Of a stretch of 64,000 bases of DNA, positions 1-8,342 are shown in pieces; positions within the stretch are counted from its first letter, which is position 1, and each line of letters begins with the position of its first letter. The stretch is from JANMDR01 sp031376425 (GTDB lineage: Bacteria > Pseudomonadota > Gammaproteobacteria > Burkholderiales > Usitatibacteraceae). Made by a program: the position numbers and the translations under genes. The DNA lies in assembly GCA_031376425.1 (NCBI GenBank), contig JANMDR010000280.1, forward strand, positions 1 to 64,000. Direction: 5' to 3'. The notes under the pieces were generated by a model that saw only the letters and a list, made by a program, of their open reading frames with translations, was not told the origin of the DNA and ran no database searches.

Positions 1-762
1 GTCAATTTGGTCGGTATTTTGCACGGTGATTTTGATCGTGTGCATGTACAGTTTCCAAAGCTTGTAGCAGAACTCTGTGCTGCTAATAATACGCCGCGCT
101 TGTTACATATGAGTGCGTTAAATGCTGATGTAAACGGCCCGAGTGCCTATTTACAGTCGCGTGGAAAAGGCGAAGCAGCAGTGCGTACAGCATTGGGTGA
201 GGTAGTGGGTGCAGTGGCAGGTACGAAGACCGCGCTCACCGTTTTTCGTCCTTCTGTGGTGTTTGGGGCGGAAGATAATTTTTTAAATTTTTTTGGCAAG
301 CTACTTAGAATATTTCCGATAATTCCATTGGGTTCGCCCAACGCCCAGTTTCAACCAATTTGGGTTGAAGATGTTGCCCGAGAAATAGCGGAAAGCGCCT
401 CAAATACAGCCACCTTTGGGCAGTCATATAATCTCTGCGGGCCTGAGGTGTATAGCTTGAAGCAACTGCTGCAGTTTGTTGCCGCTACTTTGGGTAAGCC
501 TCGTTTTATCTTTGGTTTGGGGGCTGGCCTATCAAATCTGCAAGCAGCGGTATTTGAACATTTGCCGGGAAAGTTGATTACGCGAGATAACGTTAAGTCT
601 ATGTCATTACCAAATATTGATAGCGCGCCATTTCCCGCAGTTTTTGGATTTACGCCCAGTGCCCTAACAAGCATTGTGCCGACATATTTAGGCGTACACA
701 AAGAGCGTGTATCTGGCAGCATGCGTTATCAGAATTTGCGTAACCATGCGGGGCGTGAGTAG
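1..762 (+). CDS. NDUFA9-like NAD(P)-binding epimerase-family protein (5' truncated)
   Basis: This is the C-terminal part of an atypical short-chain dehydrogenase/epimerase related to the complex I accessory subunit NDUFA9. The frame is open to the first base, and the first residues read VNLVGILHG, a typical family segment just after the Rossmann core, so the real start lies upstream of the window. A Y-x5-K-like segment (YLQSRGKGEAAV) and the FRPSVVFG strand follow, as in extended SDR proteins. In bacteria the function is uncertain; NAD(P) or quinone-linked roles have been proposed. It ends 8 bases before cca and probably shares its transcript. Family assignment is good; the exact role is unknown. 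Confidence 0.8.
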   Translation, partial: VNLVGILHGDFDRVHVQFPKLVAELCAANNTPRLLHMSALNADVNGPSAYLQSRGKGEAAVRTALGEVVGAVAGTKTALTVFRPSVVFGAEDNFLNFFGKLLRIFPIIPLGSPNAQFQPIWVEDVAREIAESASNTATFGQSYNLCGPEVYSLKQLLQFVAATLGKPRFIFGLGAGLSNLQAAVFEHLPGKLITRDNVKSMSLPNIDSAPFPAVFGFTPSALTSIVPTYLGVHKERVSGSMRYQNLRNHAGRE

Positions 763-770
763 GTCTCATT

Positions 771-1985
771 ATGCAAATCTATGAAGTAGGCGGTGCGGTA
801 CGGGATGCCTTGCTTGACCGCGTCGGAGTAGACATTGATTACGTGGTGGTGGGCGCTACTGTAGACGATATGCTGGCGTTAAATTATCGTCCGGTAGGTG
901 GCGATTTCCCGATATTTTTACATCCAGAAACCCACGCTGAATATGCTCTGGCGCGCACGGAGCGAAAAACGGCACCAGGTTATAAAGGCTTTGTATTTCA
1001 TGCGTCCCCAGAGATTACCCTAGCAGAAGATTTAGCCCGTCGTGATTTGACGATCAATGCTATTGCGCGCGCCGCAGATGGTACTTTGATTGATCCCTAT
1101 GGCGGTGTGGCTGATTTAAACGCGGGTGTGCTTCGCCATGTGTCTGCAGCGTTTGCGGAAGATCCTGTGCGCGTGTTACGGGTTGCAAGATTTGCCGCGC
1201 GTTTCGGCTTTGACATCGCCCCAGAAACACAAGCGCTGATGGTGGCGATGGTACAAAATGGCGAAGTGAATGCCTTGGTACCCGAGCGCGTATGGCAAGA
1301 GTTTGCCAAGGGCTTGATGGAACATCAACCCTCGCGTATGTTTTCAGCATTGCGTGCCTGCGGTGCATTACAACGCATTATGCCGGAGCTTGATTGTCTC
1401 TGGGGAGTACCGCAACAGCCGAAACCACACCCAGAAATTGATACTGGTATTCACGTCATGATGGTGCTTGATTATGCGGCTGCGCAAGGCTATTCGCTGA
1501 CGGTGCGTGTGGCGGCGCTGCTGCATGATCTAGGCAAAGGACTTACCAAGGCTGAACAGTTACCGGCACATCCGGGGCATGAAGAATCTGGTGCGGAACT
1601 CGTAAAAGCACTTTGCGCACGGTTGCGCATCCCTGCGGATATTCGTGATGTTGCCGTGCTCGTTGCTCGTTGGCATGCACATGTGCATCAGGGATTTGGC
1701 TTGAAAGAAAAAAAACTTGTTGAGTTGTTGAACGCTACTGATGCGCAGCGACGTCCCGAACGGTTTACGTTAATCCTGCAGGCCTGTGCTTGTGATCACT
1801 TTGGACGGCAAGGTTTTGAAACCGTGCCCTATCCGCAAATTGACTATCTGCAGGGTGCACTCAAGGCGCTACAGGCTTTACCCATCTCTGAGATTATAAA
1901 AGACCTTAGTCCTCCCCGTATTCCCGAAGCAATTCACGTGGCAAAACTCCAAGCCATGCGTACTTACATTAAGCATCACACTTAA
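771..1985 (+). CDS. cca: Multifunctional CCA tRNA nucleotidyltransferase
   Basis: Adds or repairs the 3' CCA end of tRNAs from CTP and ATP without a template. At 404 aa it is close to the usual length of the gammaproteobacterial and betaproteobacterial enzyme. The class II nucleotidyltransferase signature GGAVRD is at residues 7–12, followed by the metal-binding DID at 21–23, and the RRDLTINAIAR motif is at 90–100. A C-terminal HD domain (ALLHDLGKG, HD at 251–252) marks the multifunctional form with phosphatase and phosphodiesterase activity. The ATG follows the NDUFA9-like gene by 8 bases and precedes the oxidoreductase by 11 bases, suggesting one operon. Confidence 0.95.
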   Translation: MQIYEVGGAVRDALLDRVGVDIDYVVVGATVDDMLALNYRPVGGDFPIFLHPETHAEYALARTERKTAPGYKGFVFHASPEITLAEDLARRDLTINAIARAADGTLIDPYGGVADLNAGVLRHVSAAFAEDPVRVLRVARFAARFGFDIAPETQALMVAMVQNGEVNALVPERVWQEFAKGLMEHQPSRMFSALRACGALQRIMPELDCLWGVPQQPKPHPEIDTGIHVMMVLDYAAAQGYSLTVRVAALLHDLGKGLTKAEQLPAHPGHEESGAELVKALCARLRIPADIRDVAVLVARWHAHVHQGFGLKEKKLVELLNATDAQRRPERFTLILQACACDHFGRQGFETVPYPQIDYLQGALKALQALPISEIIKDLSPPRIPEAIHVAKLQAMRTYIKHHT

Positions 1986-1996
1986 AGGAAATCAAT

Positions 1997-2971
1997 ATGA
2001 CTTACGCTATGCGCATTCATCAACACGGTGATCCGGAAGTAATGCAGTGGGAGCAAGTGCAAATAGGCGAGCCCGCCGCTGGTGAAGTGCGACTCAAGGC
2101 CACCGCCATCGGCTTAAATTTTATCGATACCTATCATCGTAATGGCACCTATAAATTGCCGTTACCATCAGTGATTGGTCGCGAAGGGGCGGGCATTGTC
2201 GAAGCAATAGGAGCGGGCGTTACGGAGGTGGCAGTAGGGGATCGCGTAGCATACGCATCTAACCCCGTGGGTTCCTATGCGCAGGCGCGAGTATTGCCGG
2301 TGGCTAGGCTGGTAAAGATTCCCAATGGCGTTACGGATATTCAAGCCGCCTCAATGATGTTAAAAGGCATGACCGCACAATATTTATTGCGACGCACTTA
2401 TGCAGTGAAGCCCGGCGATATTATTTTGAATCACGCCGCAGCTGGTGGCGTTGGGCAAATTTTAGGACAGTGGGCAAAATATTTGGGCGCAACGGTAATT
2501 GGCACGGTAGGGTCTGCCGCTAAAGCAGAAATTGCTAAAGCTAACGGCTGTGATTACGTTATTAACTATGCGGAAGAAGATTTTGCCGCACGCGTGCTAG
2601 AAATTACGAACGGTAAAAAATGCGCCGTGGTATACGACGGTGTGGGTAAAGATACCTTTCAAAAATCGCTAGATTGTTTGGCGCCACGTGGTCTGTTAGC
2701 CATATACGGCGCGGCTTCTGGGCCGGTGCCACCGTTTAACTTAGGCGAGCTTGCCGCCAAGGGCTCGTTATACATCACGCGACCGACACTCGACACCTAT
2801 ACCGCCACGCGCGAAGAACTGCTTACAACAGCAAATGAGCTATTTGATGTTGTCGCACGCGGTATTGTGAAGATAACGGTAAATCAAACTTATGCACTTA
2901 AAGATGCCGTACAAGCCCATGTTGATTTGGAAGCGCGAAAAACAACGGGTTCGACTGTGCTAATTCCTTGA
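1997..2971 (+). CDS. qor: NADPH:quinone oxidoreductase, zinc-independent MDR family
   Basis: A medium-chain dehydrogenase/reductase of the QOR type, 324 aa, expected to reduce quinones with NADPH by one-electron transfer. Visible features are the N-terminal GroES-like domain with GLNFIDTYHRNG, the IGREGAGIVEAIG segment, and the Rossmann segment HAAAGGVGQILGQWAKYLGA around residue 150, whose AxxGGVG loop is typical of quinone oxidoreductases. No catalytic zinc ligands are seen. The ATG follows a good ribosome site (AAAGGAAAT). Last gene of the cca cluster; an imperfect hairpin follows immediately. The symbol is by family only. Confidence 0.88.
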   Translation: MTYAMRIHQHGDPEVMQWEQVQIGEPAAGEVRLKATAIGLNFIDTYHRNGTYKLPLPSVIGREGAGIVEAIGAGVTEVAVGDRVAYASNPVGSYAQARVLPVARLVKIPNGVTDIQAASMMLKGMTAQYLLRRTYAVKPGDIILNHAAAGGVGQILGQWAKYLGATVIGTVGSAAKAEIAKANGCDYVINYAEEDFAARVLEITNGKKCAVVYDGVGKDTFQKSLDCLAPRGLLAIYGAASGPVPPFNLGELAAKGSLYITRPTLDTYTATREELLTTANELFDVVARGIVKITVNQTYALKDAVQAHVDLEARKTTGSTVLIP

Positions 2972-2983
2972 AGTGCAGAGATG

Positions 2984-3018
2984 GCCGGTAAATTTCCTAA
3001 ATTCAGGAATTTTCCGGC
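2984..3018. terminator. Bidirectional hairpin between qor and benE
   Basis: An imperfect inverted repeat with arms GCCGGTAAATTTCCT and AGGAATTTTCCGGC (one bulged base) and loop AAATTC. It lies between two convergent genes and overlaps the benE stop. It resembles other hairpins in the window that carry a CCTA/TAGG core. The T-rich tail is poor on either strand. Confidence 0.5.
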
Positions 3019-4187
3019 TATCGGGCGCGCAATTTTCGGGTGATCAGTAAAGCTAATGCCCCTGCCACTACACCCCAAAATGCACTGCCAATACCGCCTA
3101 AAGTAACACCGCTTAAAGTAACTAAAAATGCAATTAGTGCGGCTTTACGCGAGCTATCCTCTTTGAGTGCCACATGCAAGCTTTGACCAATCGTGCCTAA
3201 CAAGGCAACACCAGCAATACCAATAACCATGGCCTTTGGAAACGCGGCAATAAGCCCGGCCACTGCCGCACCAAATATGCCGAGTATCAGATAAATTAGG
3301 CCGCATGAGACTGACGCCATATAGCGTTTATTTTTATCTGCGTGTGCGCCATCGCCCATGCAAATGGCAGCAGTGATGGCGGCAAGATTAAGGGCAAAAG
3401 CCCCGAATGGCGCTAGTAGAAAATTAACAATACCGGAGAAGGTGATCAGGCGTGAAATCGGCATTTCATATCCCGCTGTACGAATTGCCGCAACCCCCGG
3501 TAAATTTTGCGAAGCCATCGTCACTACAAATAAGGGCAACGCTAAACTTAAAAAAGCGCCGATACTAAACGCAGGGTTTGTCCACTCTGGTTGCACCCAT
3601 GCTGTATTTACACCATGCAAATCCATTCGACCGGTAAATATACACACGCTCATGCCGAACAGCAAAGCCCACGGTACAGCGTAGCGCGGGGTAAATTGTT
3701 TGCTGATTAAATAAGTTGCGAGCATACCAATTACCAAGGTAGGTTCCGTCGTGGCACCGGCAAAGGCGTTAAGTGCAAATCGCCCTAAAACCCCTGCGAG
3801 CAATGCCGCAGCGATGGCTGCAGGAATGCGATCCATTAAGCGCGTAAACAGCCCCGTAGCGCCAGCTAGGGTGATTAGTACCGCACTCACTAAAAAAGCA
3901 CCCACGGCATCAGCCATCGTAAAGCCGCCTGCAGAAACCGCCAACACCGCCGCACCCGGCGTGCTCCATGCCATCATTACTGGTTTACGCAGCAGCAAAC
4001 TCGGCACTACACAACATACCCCCATGCCAATGCCCAGCGCCCACATCCATGAAGATATCTGCGCGGGTGTAGCGTTAAATGCGTGTGCTGCCTGAAACAC
4101 AATAGCAACGGAACTGGTATAGCCCACGAGCGCTGCAATGAACCCAGCAGTTGCGGCACTGATGGAAAAGTCTTTGAAGATTTGCAT
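3018..4187 (-). CDS. BenE-family benzoate/H+ symporter-like membrane protein
   Basis: A polytopic inner-membrane protein, 389 aa with about 11–12 hydrophobic segments, matching the BenE family of the APC/NAT-like superfamily. The N terminus (MQIFKDFSISAATAGFIAAL) and the segment around WSTPGAAVL are family hallmarks. Characterised members import benzoate with protons. No benzoate-degradation genes are nearby, so the substrate cannot be read from context. It is a single-gene unit, convergent with qor. ATG start at 4187. Confidence 0.85.
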   Translation of the reverse strand: MQIFKDFSISAATAGFIAALVGYTSSVAIVFQAAHAFNATPAQISSWMWALGIGMGVCCVVPSLLLRKPVMMAWSTPGAAVLAVSAGGFTMADAVGAFLVSAVLITLAGATGLFTRLMDRIPAAIAAALLAGVLGRFALNAFAGATTEPTLVIGMLATYLISKQFTPRYAVPWALLFGMSVCIFTGRMDLHGVNTAWVQPEWTNPAFSIGAFLSLALPLFVVTMASQNLPGVAAIRTAGYEMPISRLITFSGIVNFLLAPFGAFALNLAAITAAICMGDGAHADKNKRYMASVSCGLIYLILGIFGAAVAGLIAAFPKAMVIGIAGVALLGTIGQSLHVALKEDSSRKAALIAFLVTLSGVTLGGIGSAFWGVVAGALALLITRKLRAR

Positions 4188-4574
4188 AATTGATGATGTG
4201 ATTGATGGGTTGAAGACACCCTAAAAAGCGTATCTGCAGGCAATATAGGTTTGAAATTGAAGTGTGGCGTATTTCAAGTGATCATATTGTAGTCTCGCAC
4301 AAAATAACCTTTCGCCCAATTTTTCTCCGCCGCTTCTGTAGGCGCGCGCTGTGTGTGCTGTCGTGGCTAATCTTCGGCGCGAGATGGGTGCTGTGATCTT
4401 GACCGAACGCTGGCACCATCAGTATTTTGACGTGTGGACGCGCGCAATGCGCCCTTACAGACTCGCGGATTTCTTAGTAGGTACTCCTGTTCTCGCGAAT
4501 GTAAAAATGCCTTGGGGGCACCCTAAAAACAGGCATCTCCAAGGCATCATTTACACCAATTGCATCTAAATCAA
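4188..4574. other. Intergenic region between benE and the kelch/NHL gene
   Basis: 387 bases with no convincing gene. A 72-codon open frame at 4351–4569 on the plus strand has no family features or clear ribosome site and runs through the terminator hairpin at its 3' end. The promoter of benE should lie in the left part. Confidence 0.6.
4507..4547 (-). terminator. Terminator of the kelch/NHL gene
   Basis: Outer stem ATGCCTTGG / CCAAGGCAT encloses an imperfect inner stem with a CCCTA segment. Read on the minus strand the hairpin is followed by ATTTTTAC, consistent with rho-independent termination just after the stop at 4575. It belongs to the CCCTA/TAGGG hairpin family seen throughout the window. 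Confidence 0.7.
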
Positions 4575-7500
4575 TTACGGAAACACATAGCCATCCACGC
4601 CCAGCGCATTCCCTAGTTGCCCTTCCGGTGTCCAGCCATTTTGGCTCAGGAAAGTAAACTCATTACTATCAATTGTCCAAAGATGGCTTCTAATGGCTGC
4701 GTTATACAAACGATACAACGGCACCGCACCCGGCACCCCATAGCGTGGGAAGATATAACCCGTGACGCCTTCATCAGCCGCAAATGCGCTATCGCTGCGA
4801 AGGCTGTTGTATTCATTAAAGTCAGACGTATAAAAGTGACGTTGCTGTGGGCGGAAGTACAAACGATAATAAGGAATCGCTGTTTGTGCTGCACGACCTA
4901 CTGGCGCTCTGTATAAATAATGACTAATACCCTCACCGCTGTAGGTGGCACTAAAACCTGTGAGCACATTGTATTCATTGGTATCGGTCGTATACAAATG
5001 GCGCTTTAAGCTCGGCACATAAATACGGTAACGCGGCAATAAATCAGGGTCTAAGGTAATCACCGTAAACGGACTTGACGTATTGTTCACCCTAAAGTTT
5101 GCGGTGCGGGTATCACCGGCGTTAGTGCCCGCAGTCACTCGTAAACATACCTTTTGTACCGGATCGGTGATGGTAATGGTCGTTAATCCGCTAATGAACG
5201 GATTAGCCGCACTACAGCCAATATTATATTCACCCCCATCAATACCTAAGGTCACCGAGCCAGTAAAACCGGTTAAGAATCGTTCATCCGACAATACTGC
5301 TGTACCTGCAGCCACCCGCGAGCGGGTCGGGAAGGTTAAAGCAAAGCCGGGGTTATCAATAAACCGTACCGCCCGCAACAAACCCAGTTCCGCCGTGTAC
5401 AAACTACCCAGCGCATCAAAGTAGAGGCCGTAGGGATTGAATGTACTGTTGGCAACACCGCTCACACTGAAGGTACTGATTAAGCCAGTAAGCAAATTCA
5501 AGCGACGAATACGGTTATTACCCGCATCAGAGATATAAAGTTGTCCCCAGAAATCAAAGGCAATAGAACGGATGTCACGGAATACGGCGTTAATAGCAAG
5601 ACCACCATCACCCCCAAAACCAAGCACACCAGTTCCGGCTACCGGCAACACGATACCAGCGCGGTTGATGCAGCGGATACGATTATTACCACGGTCAACG
5701 ATGAATAAATTACCTTGGAAGTCGAAGGTGATGTAATAAATGTCGCTAAACACCGCAGCCAGCGCCGCACCATTATCGCCGCCGTAACCCGCTACACCGG
5801 TACCGGCGAAGAAGCTCAACACACCAGTCACCACATTCAAGCGTCGAATACGGTTAGAACCATCGGCGATGTACAACAAACCATCAGGGCCAAACGCTAA
5901 GCTGCGCGGCGCTGTTAGCTGCGCAGTAGTACCTTGAATGTTATCGGCCAGTGATGAACCACCACCGGCGATGGTGGTAACAATGCTAGATACCAAATTG
6001 ATACGCCGGACCCGGTTATTACCGGTATCGGCAATGTATAAATTACCATCAGAAGCAAACACCAAACCGGTGGGGTTGTTGAATGTCGCCAATGTCGCCA
6101 GCCCACCATCACCCCCAAAGCCGTTAATACCTAAAGTGGTCGAACCAATACCACCCACCGTAAACAACAAGCCAGTGCGTGCTGAGATGCAGTAAATGAG
6201 ACCATCAGCGTTGGTAAAGAAGATATTGCCATCGCGGTCGGTAGTCACGTTGGCGGTGTTGAAGGGGCGACCAATGGGGGATACACCATTGACTACGCCG
6301 CCGCCAATTACACCCACTGTGCCAGTTACTCCCGCTAGATTGCTGATGCTTTGCGGGGTGGCGGGGGGGAAGCTTGCGGGGGGAGGGGGGGTTCCGGTTA
6401 TGACATTCAGTTCAAACTGAGTGACTGCGTTGGGACCAGCTGAAACTGCAGCGCCAGTCACCGGACGTACGCGCACGACATAGATGCCTACTGTGTTACC
6501 CGCGATGCAGGAAAACGTTGAGCGTCCTTCATTATCGGTGACGGTTGGCGTTGTACAAATAATTTCATTGCCATTGAGCGGGACAGCGGAGGTCGCTGAA
6601 AGAATTTCTAGACGCAATGCGATACCGCTTGCAGGCACATTTGCTGATTGGCCTTGACCAGCCCGCACAGTAAAGACTGAACCTAGCCCACCTTCCGTGG
6701 TGAATGGAAAATTACGGACTGCTCGGTAGGAAGCTTGCGTATTAACACCTTGCAGCGACGTCACTAGCACTGGCGGCAATGTTAAATTATTGCGTAGTAG
6801 TGATGTTGGAGTGCCTCGCGGAATCAATAATTCGCCATTCTCCAAGGCTGTGACAGAATTGGGTGTTGCGGTCGCAAAAATCACATTTCTAGATGGGTCA
6901 GGAATAAGCACCAATCCGCCGTTTGTCCATGTACCGGTGCTGATTCGGTAATAAAGTACAGCACCTGATGCAAGCTCAATAAATGCAACGACATCGGGTG
7001 TGATAAGGGTGGCCGCTGTGGTTACATTCGCAAAAATCTGCGTATTTGGAGAGGAGGCTACAGCCGTCCACGTGTTGTTGACTGGATTAAAAATACTCGC
7101 AGCCGTGTTTCCTGAAATTCCAGACGCGCCTGGCGTTTGCACGGTGCGCTCTCCGAATGCCGCGAGCACACGGCCATCGGGGAGCTTGACTAACATCGGT
7201 TCCTTGACAAAGCCACTTTGAGGTTGTGCCGGAAAAGCTGGTGGCAACGACATAGATGTATTTGTGGCAATGTCGTAGAGCGAAGCGGGTGTGGCTTGCC
7301 CGTCGAATGGGTAGGAACTATTAAAAATATTGCCCACCACCAGCAACTTTCCTGCTGCTACTGTAACCAAGCTGTTACCGGCTTGGAAATTGATGTTGTT
7401 GCCAAGCTGAGACCAAGTGTTGCTCGTTGGGTTATAGACTTCAAAGGCATAATTTGGCGTACCGCTACCGCTAGAGCCGCCAAAAAATAACGCGCGCCCG

Positions 7501-8015
7501 TCGTTTAACAGCAACGCCCGACAGTTTATACAGAGGCCACCCGGCGGTTTGGCCGTTAACGTAAATGAATTGCTTATTGGGTTATAAAGTTCAGCTGTCG
7601 TTTCTAGAACACCACTAAAAGCGCCACCCGTGCCAGCGGCACCACCAAAAACGATGACCCTGCCATCAGCCAAGCGCAGAGAGACGTGATTAGAGCGCCG
7701 CGCATTCATCACAGGCCCGGCGGACCAGCTATTGGTTAGTGGGTTGTAAATAACGGATGTGTTTAGCCCGCCAGATTGCAAAGCATCAGGTGACCTACCC
7801 CCAGTCAGCAGCACCGAACCGTTGGCCAGCAGGGTTGCGGCCTGCTCTATCCGCGAATTTGGCATAGGTGAGAGCGCGCCTAAGTCGGCATGCGCAGCGC
7901 TATGCCAAAAACTGGCGATGAGGAGGAGTAGACCTATCCACAGCCCAACGCAATTCGTCTTTGAATAAGCCTTCTGGTTATTTGTTTGCTGCACTACACA
8001 TGTTTCAGGTCGCAT
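4575..8015 (-). CDS. Large secreted protein with kelch, NHL and DUF5648 repeats
   Basis: 1146 aa. The N terminus has a long signal peptide (hydrophobic run WIGLLLLIASFWHSAAHA, about residues 27–44). Residues about 50–400 form kelch/galactose-oxidase-like propeller repeats (LLANGSVLLTGG, LADGRVIVFGG, LNDGRALFFGG). A domain around 420–540 may be Ig-like, followed by a proline-rich linker encoded by C-runs. Residues about 560–880 carry NHL propeller repeats (DGNLYIADTGNNRVRRIN, DGLLYIADGSNRIRRLN and others). The last 150 residues contain three DUF5648-like units (YRLY...H.YT.D.NEY). The ATG follows AAGGAC. Probably extracellular or outer-surface; function unknown. Flanked on both sides by hairpins with the same CCTTGGAG-type stem. 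Confidence 0.75.
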   Translation of the reverse strand: MRPETCVVQQTNNQKAYSKTNCVGLWIGLLLLIASFWHSAAHADLGALSPMPNSRIEQAATLLANGSVLLTGGRSPDALQSGGLNTSVIYNPLTNSWSAGPVMNARRSNHVSLRLADGRVIVFGGAAGTGGAFSGVLETTAELYNPISNSFTLTAKPPGGLCINCRALLLNDGRALFFGGSSGSGTPNYAFEVYNPTSNTWSQLGNNINFQAGNSLVTVAAGKLLVVGNIFNSSYPFDGQATPASLYDIATNTSMSLPPAFPAQPQSGFVKEPMLVKLPDGRVLAAFGERTVQTPGASGISGNTAASIFNPVNNTWTAVASSPNTQIFANVTTAATLITPDVVAFIELASGAVLYYRISTGTWTNGGLVLIPDPSRNVIFATATPNSVTALENGELLIPRGTPTSLLRNNLTLPPVLVTSLQGVNTQASYRAVRNFPFTTEGGLGSVFTVRAGQGQSANVPASGIALRLEILSATSAVPLNGNEIICTTPTVTDNEGRSTFSCIAGNTVGIYVVRVRPVTGAAVSAGPNAVTQFELNVITGTPPPPASFPPATPQSISNLAGVTGTVGVIGGGVVNGVSPIGRPFNTANVTTDRDGNIFFTNADGLIYCISARTGLLFTVGGIGSTTLGINGFGGDGGLATLATFNNPTGLVFASDGNLYIADTGNNRVRRINLVSSIVTTIAGGGSSLADNIQGTTAQLTAPRSLAFGPDGLLYIADGSNRIRRLNVVTGVLSFFAGTGVAGYGGDNGAALAAVFSDIYYITFDFQGNLFIVDRGNNRIRCINRAGIVLPVAGTGVLGFGGDGGLAINAVFRDIRSIAFDFWGQLYISDAGNNRIRRLNLLTGLISTFSVSGVANSTFNPYGLYFDALGSLYTAELGLLRAVRFIDNPGFALTFPTRSRVAAGTAVLSDERFLTGFTGSVTLGIDGGEYNIGCSAANPFISGLTTITITDPVQKVCLRVTAGTNAGDTRTANFRVNNTSSPFTVITLDPDLLPRYRIYVPSLKRHLYTTDTNEYNVLTGFSATYSGEGISHYLYRAPVGRAAQTAIPYYRLYFRPQQRHFYTSDFNEYNSLRSDSAFAADEGVTGYIFPRYGVPGAVPLYRLYNAAIRSHLWTIDSNEFTFLSQNGWTPEGQLGNALGVDGYVFP
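6354..6391 (+). repeat. G-tract cluster inside the kelch/NHL gene
   Basis: The plus strand (template strand of the gene) holds G4, G2, G7, G6 and G7 runs within 38 bases. They encode the proline-rich linker of the secreted protein. The tract could form a G-quadruplex and could slip during replication; the reading frame is intact in this copy. Confidence 0.6.
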
Positions 8016-8220
8016 AAATGTCCTTGGAAAGTACGATTGAGCACTAAGAGAATTACCTACATCCTATAGGGCGGAAAATCTACGCGGAATAGCTCATTTT
8101 TCTGCCGAATAATGAAAATATTTTTTCAATCGAATTTTAAGTGAAATTACGCCATTTTAAAAGCTGGGGTTGTAAACCGCTCAAACCACCTTATTTGGTT
8201 CTTGTTTTGTAAGTAAAAAT

Positions 8221-8257
8221 ACCTTGGAGGTATGCGAAAATGGGGTACTTCCAAGGT
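8221..8257. repeat. Hairpin of the CCTTGGAG family
   Basis: Arms ACCTTGGAGGTA and TACTTCCAAGGT pair at 11 of 12 positions around a 13-base loop. The stem resembles the one downstream of the kelch/NHL gene (4507–4547) and the one at 15939–15976. Confidence 0.55.
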
Positions 8258-8290
8258 GTATTTACACACTTAGCAGTCAAAAACTAAAAC

Positions 8291-8322
8291 GCCCAACCAG
8301 TTTTCACTAGTTGGGCGTTTTA
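8291..8322. terminator. Rho-independent terminator of the pnt operon
   Basis: Perfect stem CGCCCAAC / GTTGGGCG extended by CTAG/CAGT pairing, bordered by T-rich sequence on the plus strand and A-rich (T on minus) on the other. It sits about 20 bases after the pntB stop on the minus strand. Confidence 0.8.
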
Positions 8323-8342
8323 TCTTCAAACAAAAAACCAAA

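Larger units (their letters stand above)
8016..8342. other. Intergenic region between the kelch/NHL gene and pntB
   Basis: 327 bases without a gene. The left part should hold the promoter of the minus-strand kelch/NHL gene. The right part holds two hairpins, at 8221–8257 and 8291–8322. Confidence 0.7.

Noticed and set aside
4351..4569. 72-codon plus-strand ORF between benE and the kelch/NHL gene
   Set aside because: No family features and no ribosome site, and its 3' end runs through the terminator hairpin.
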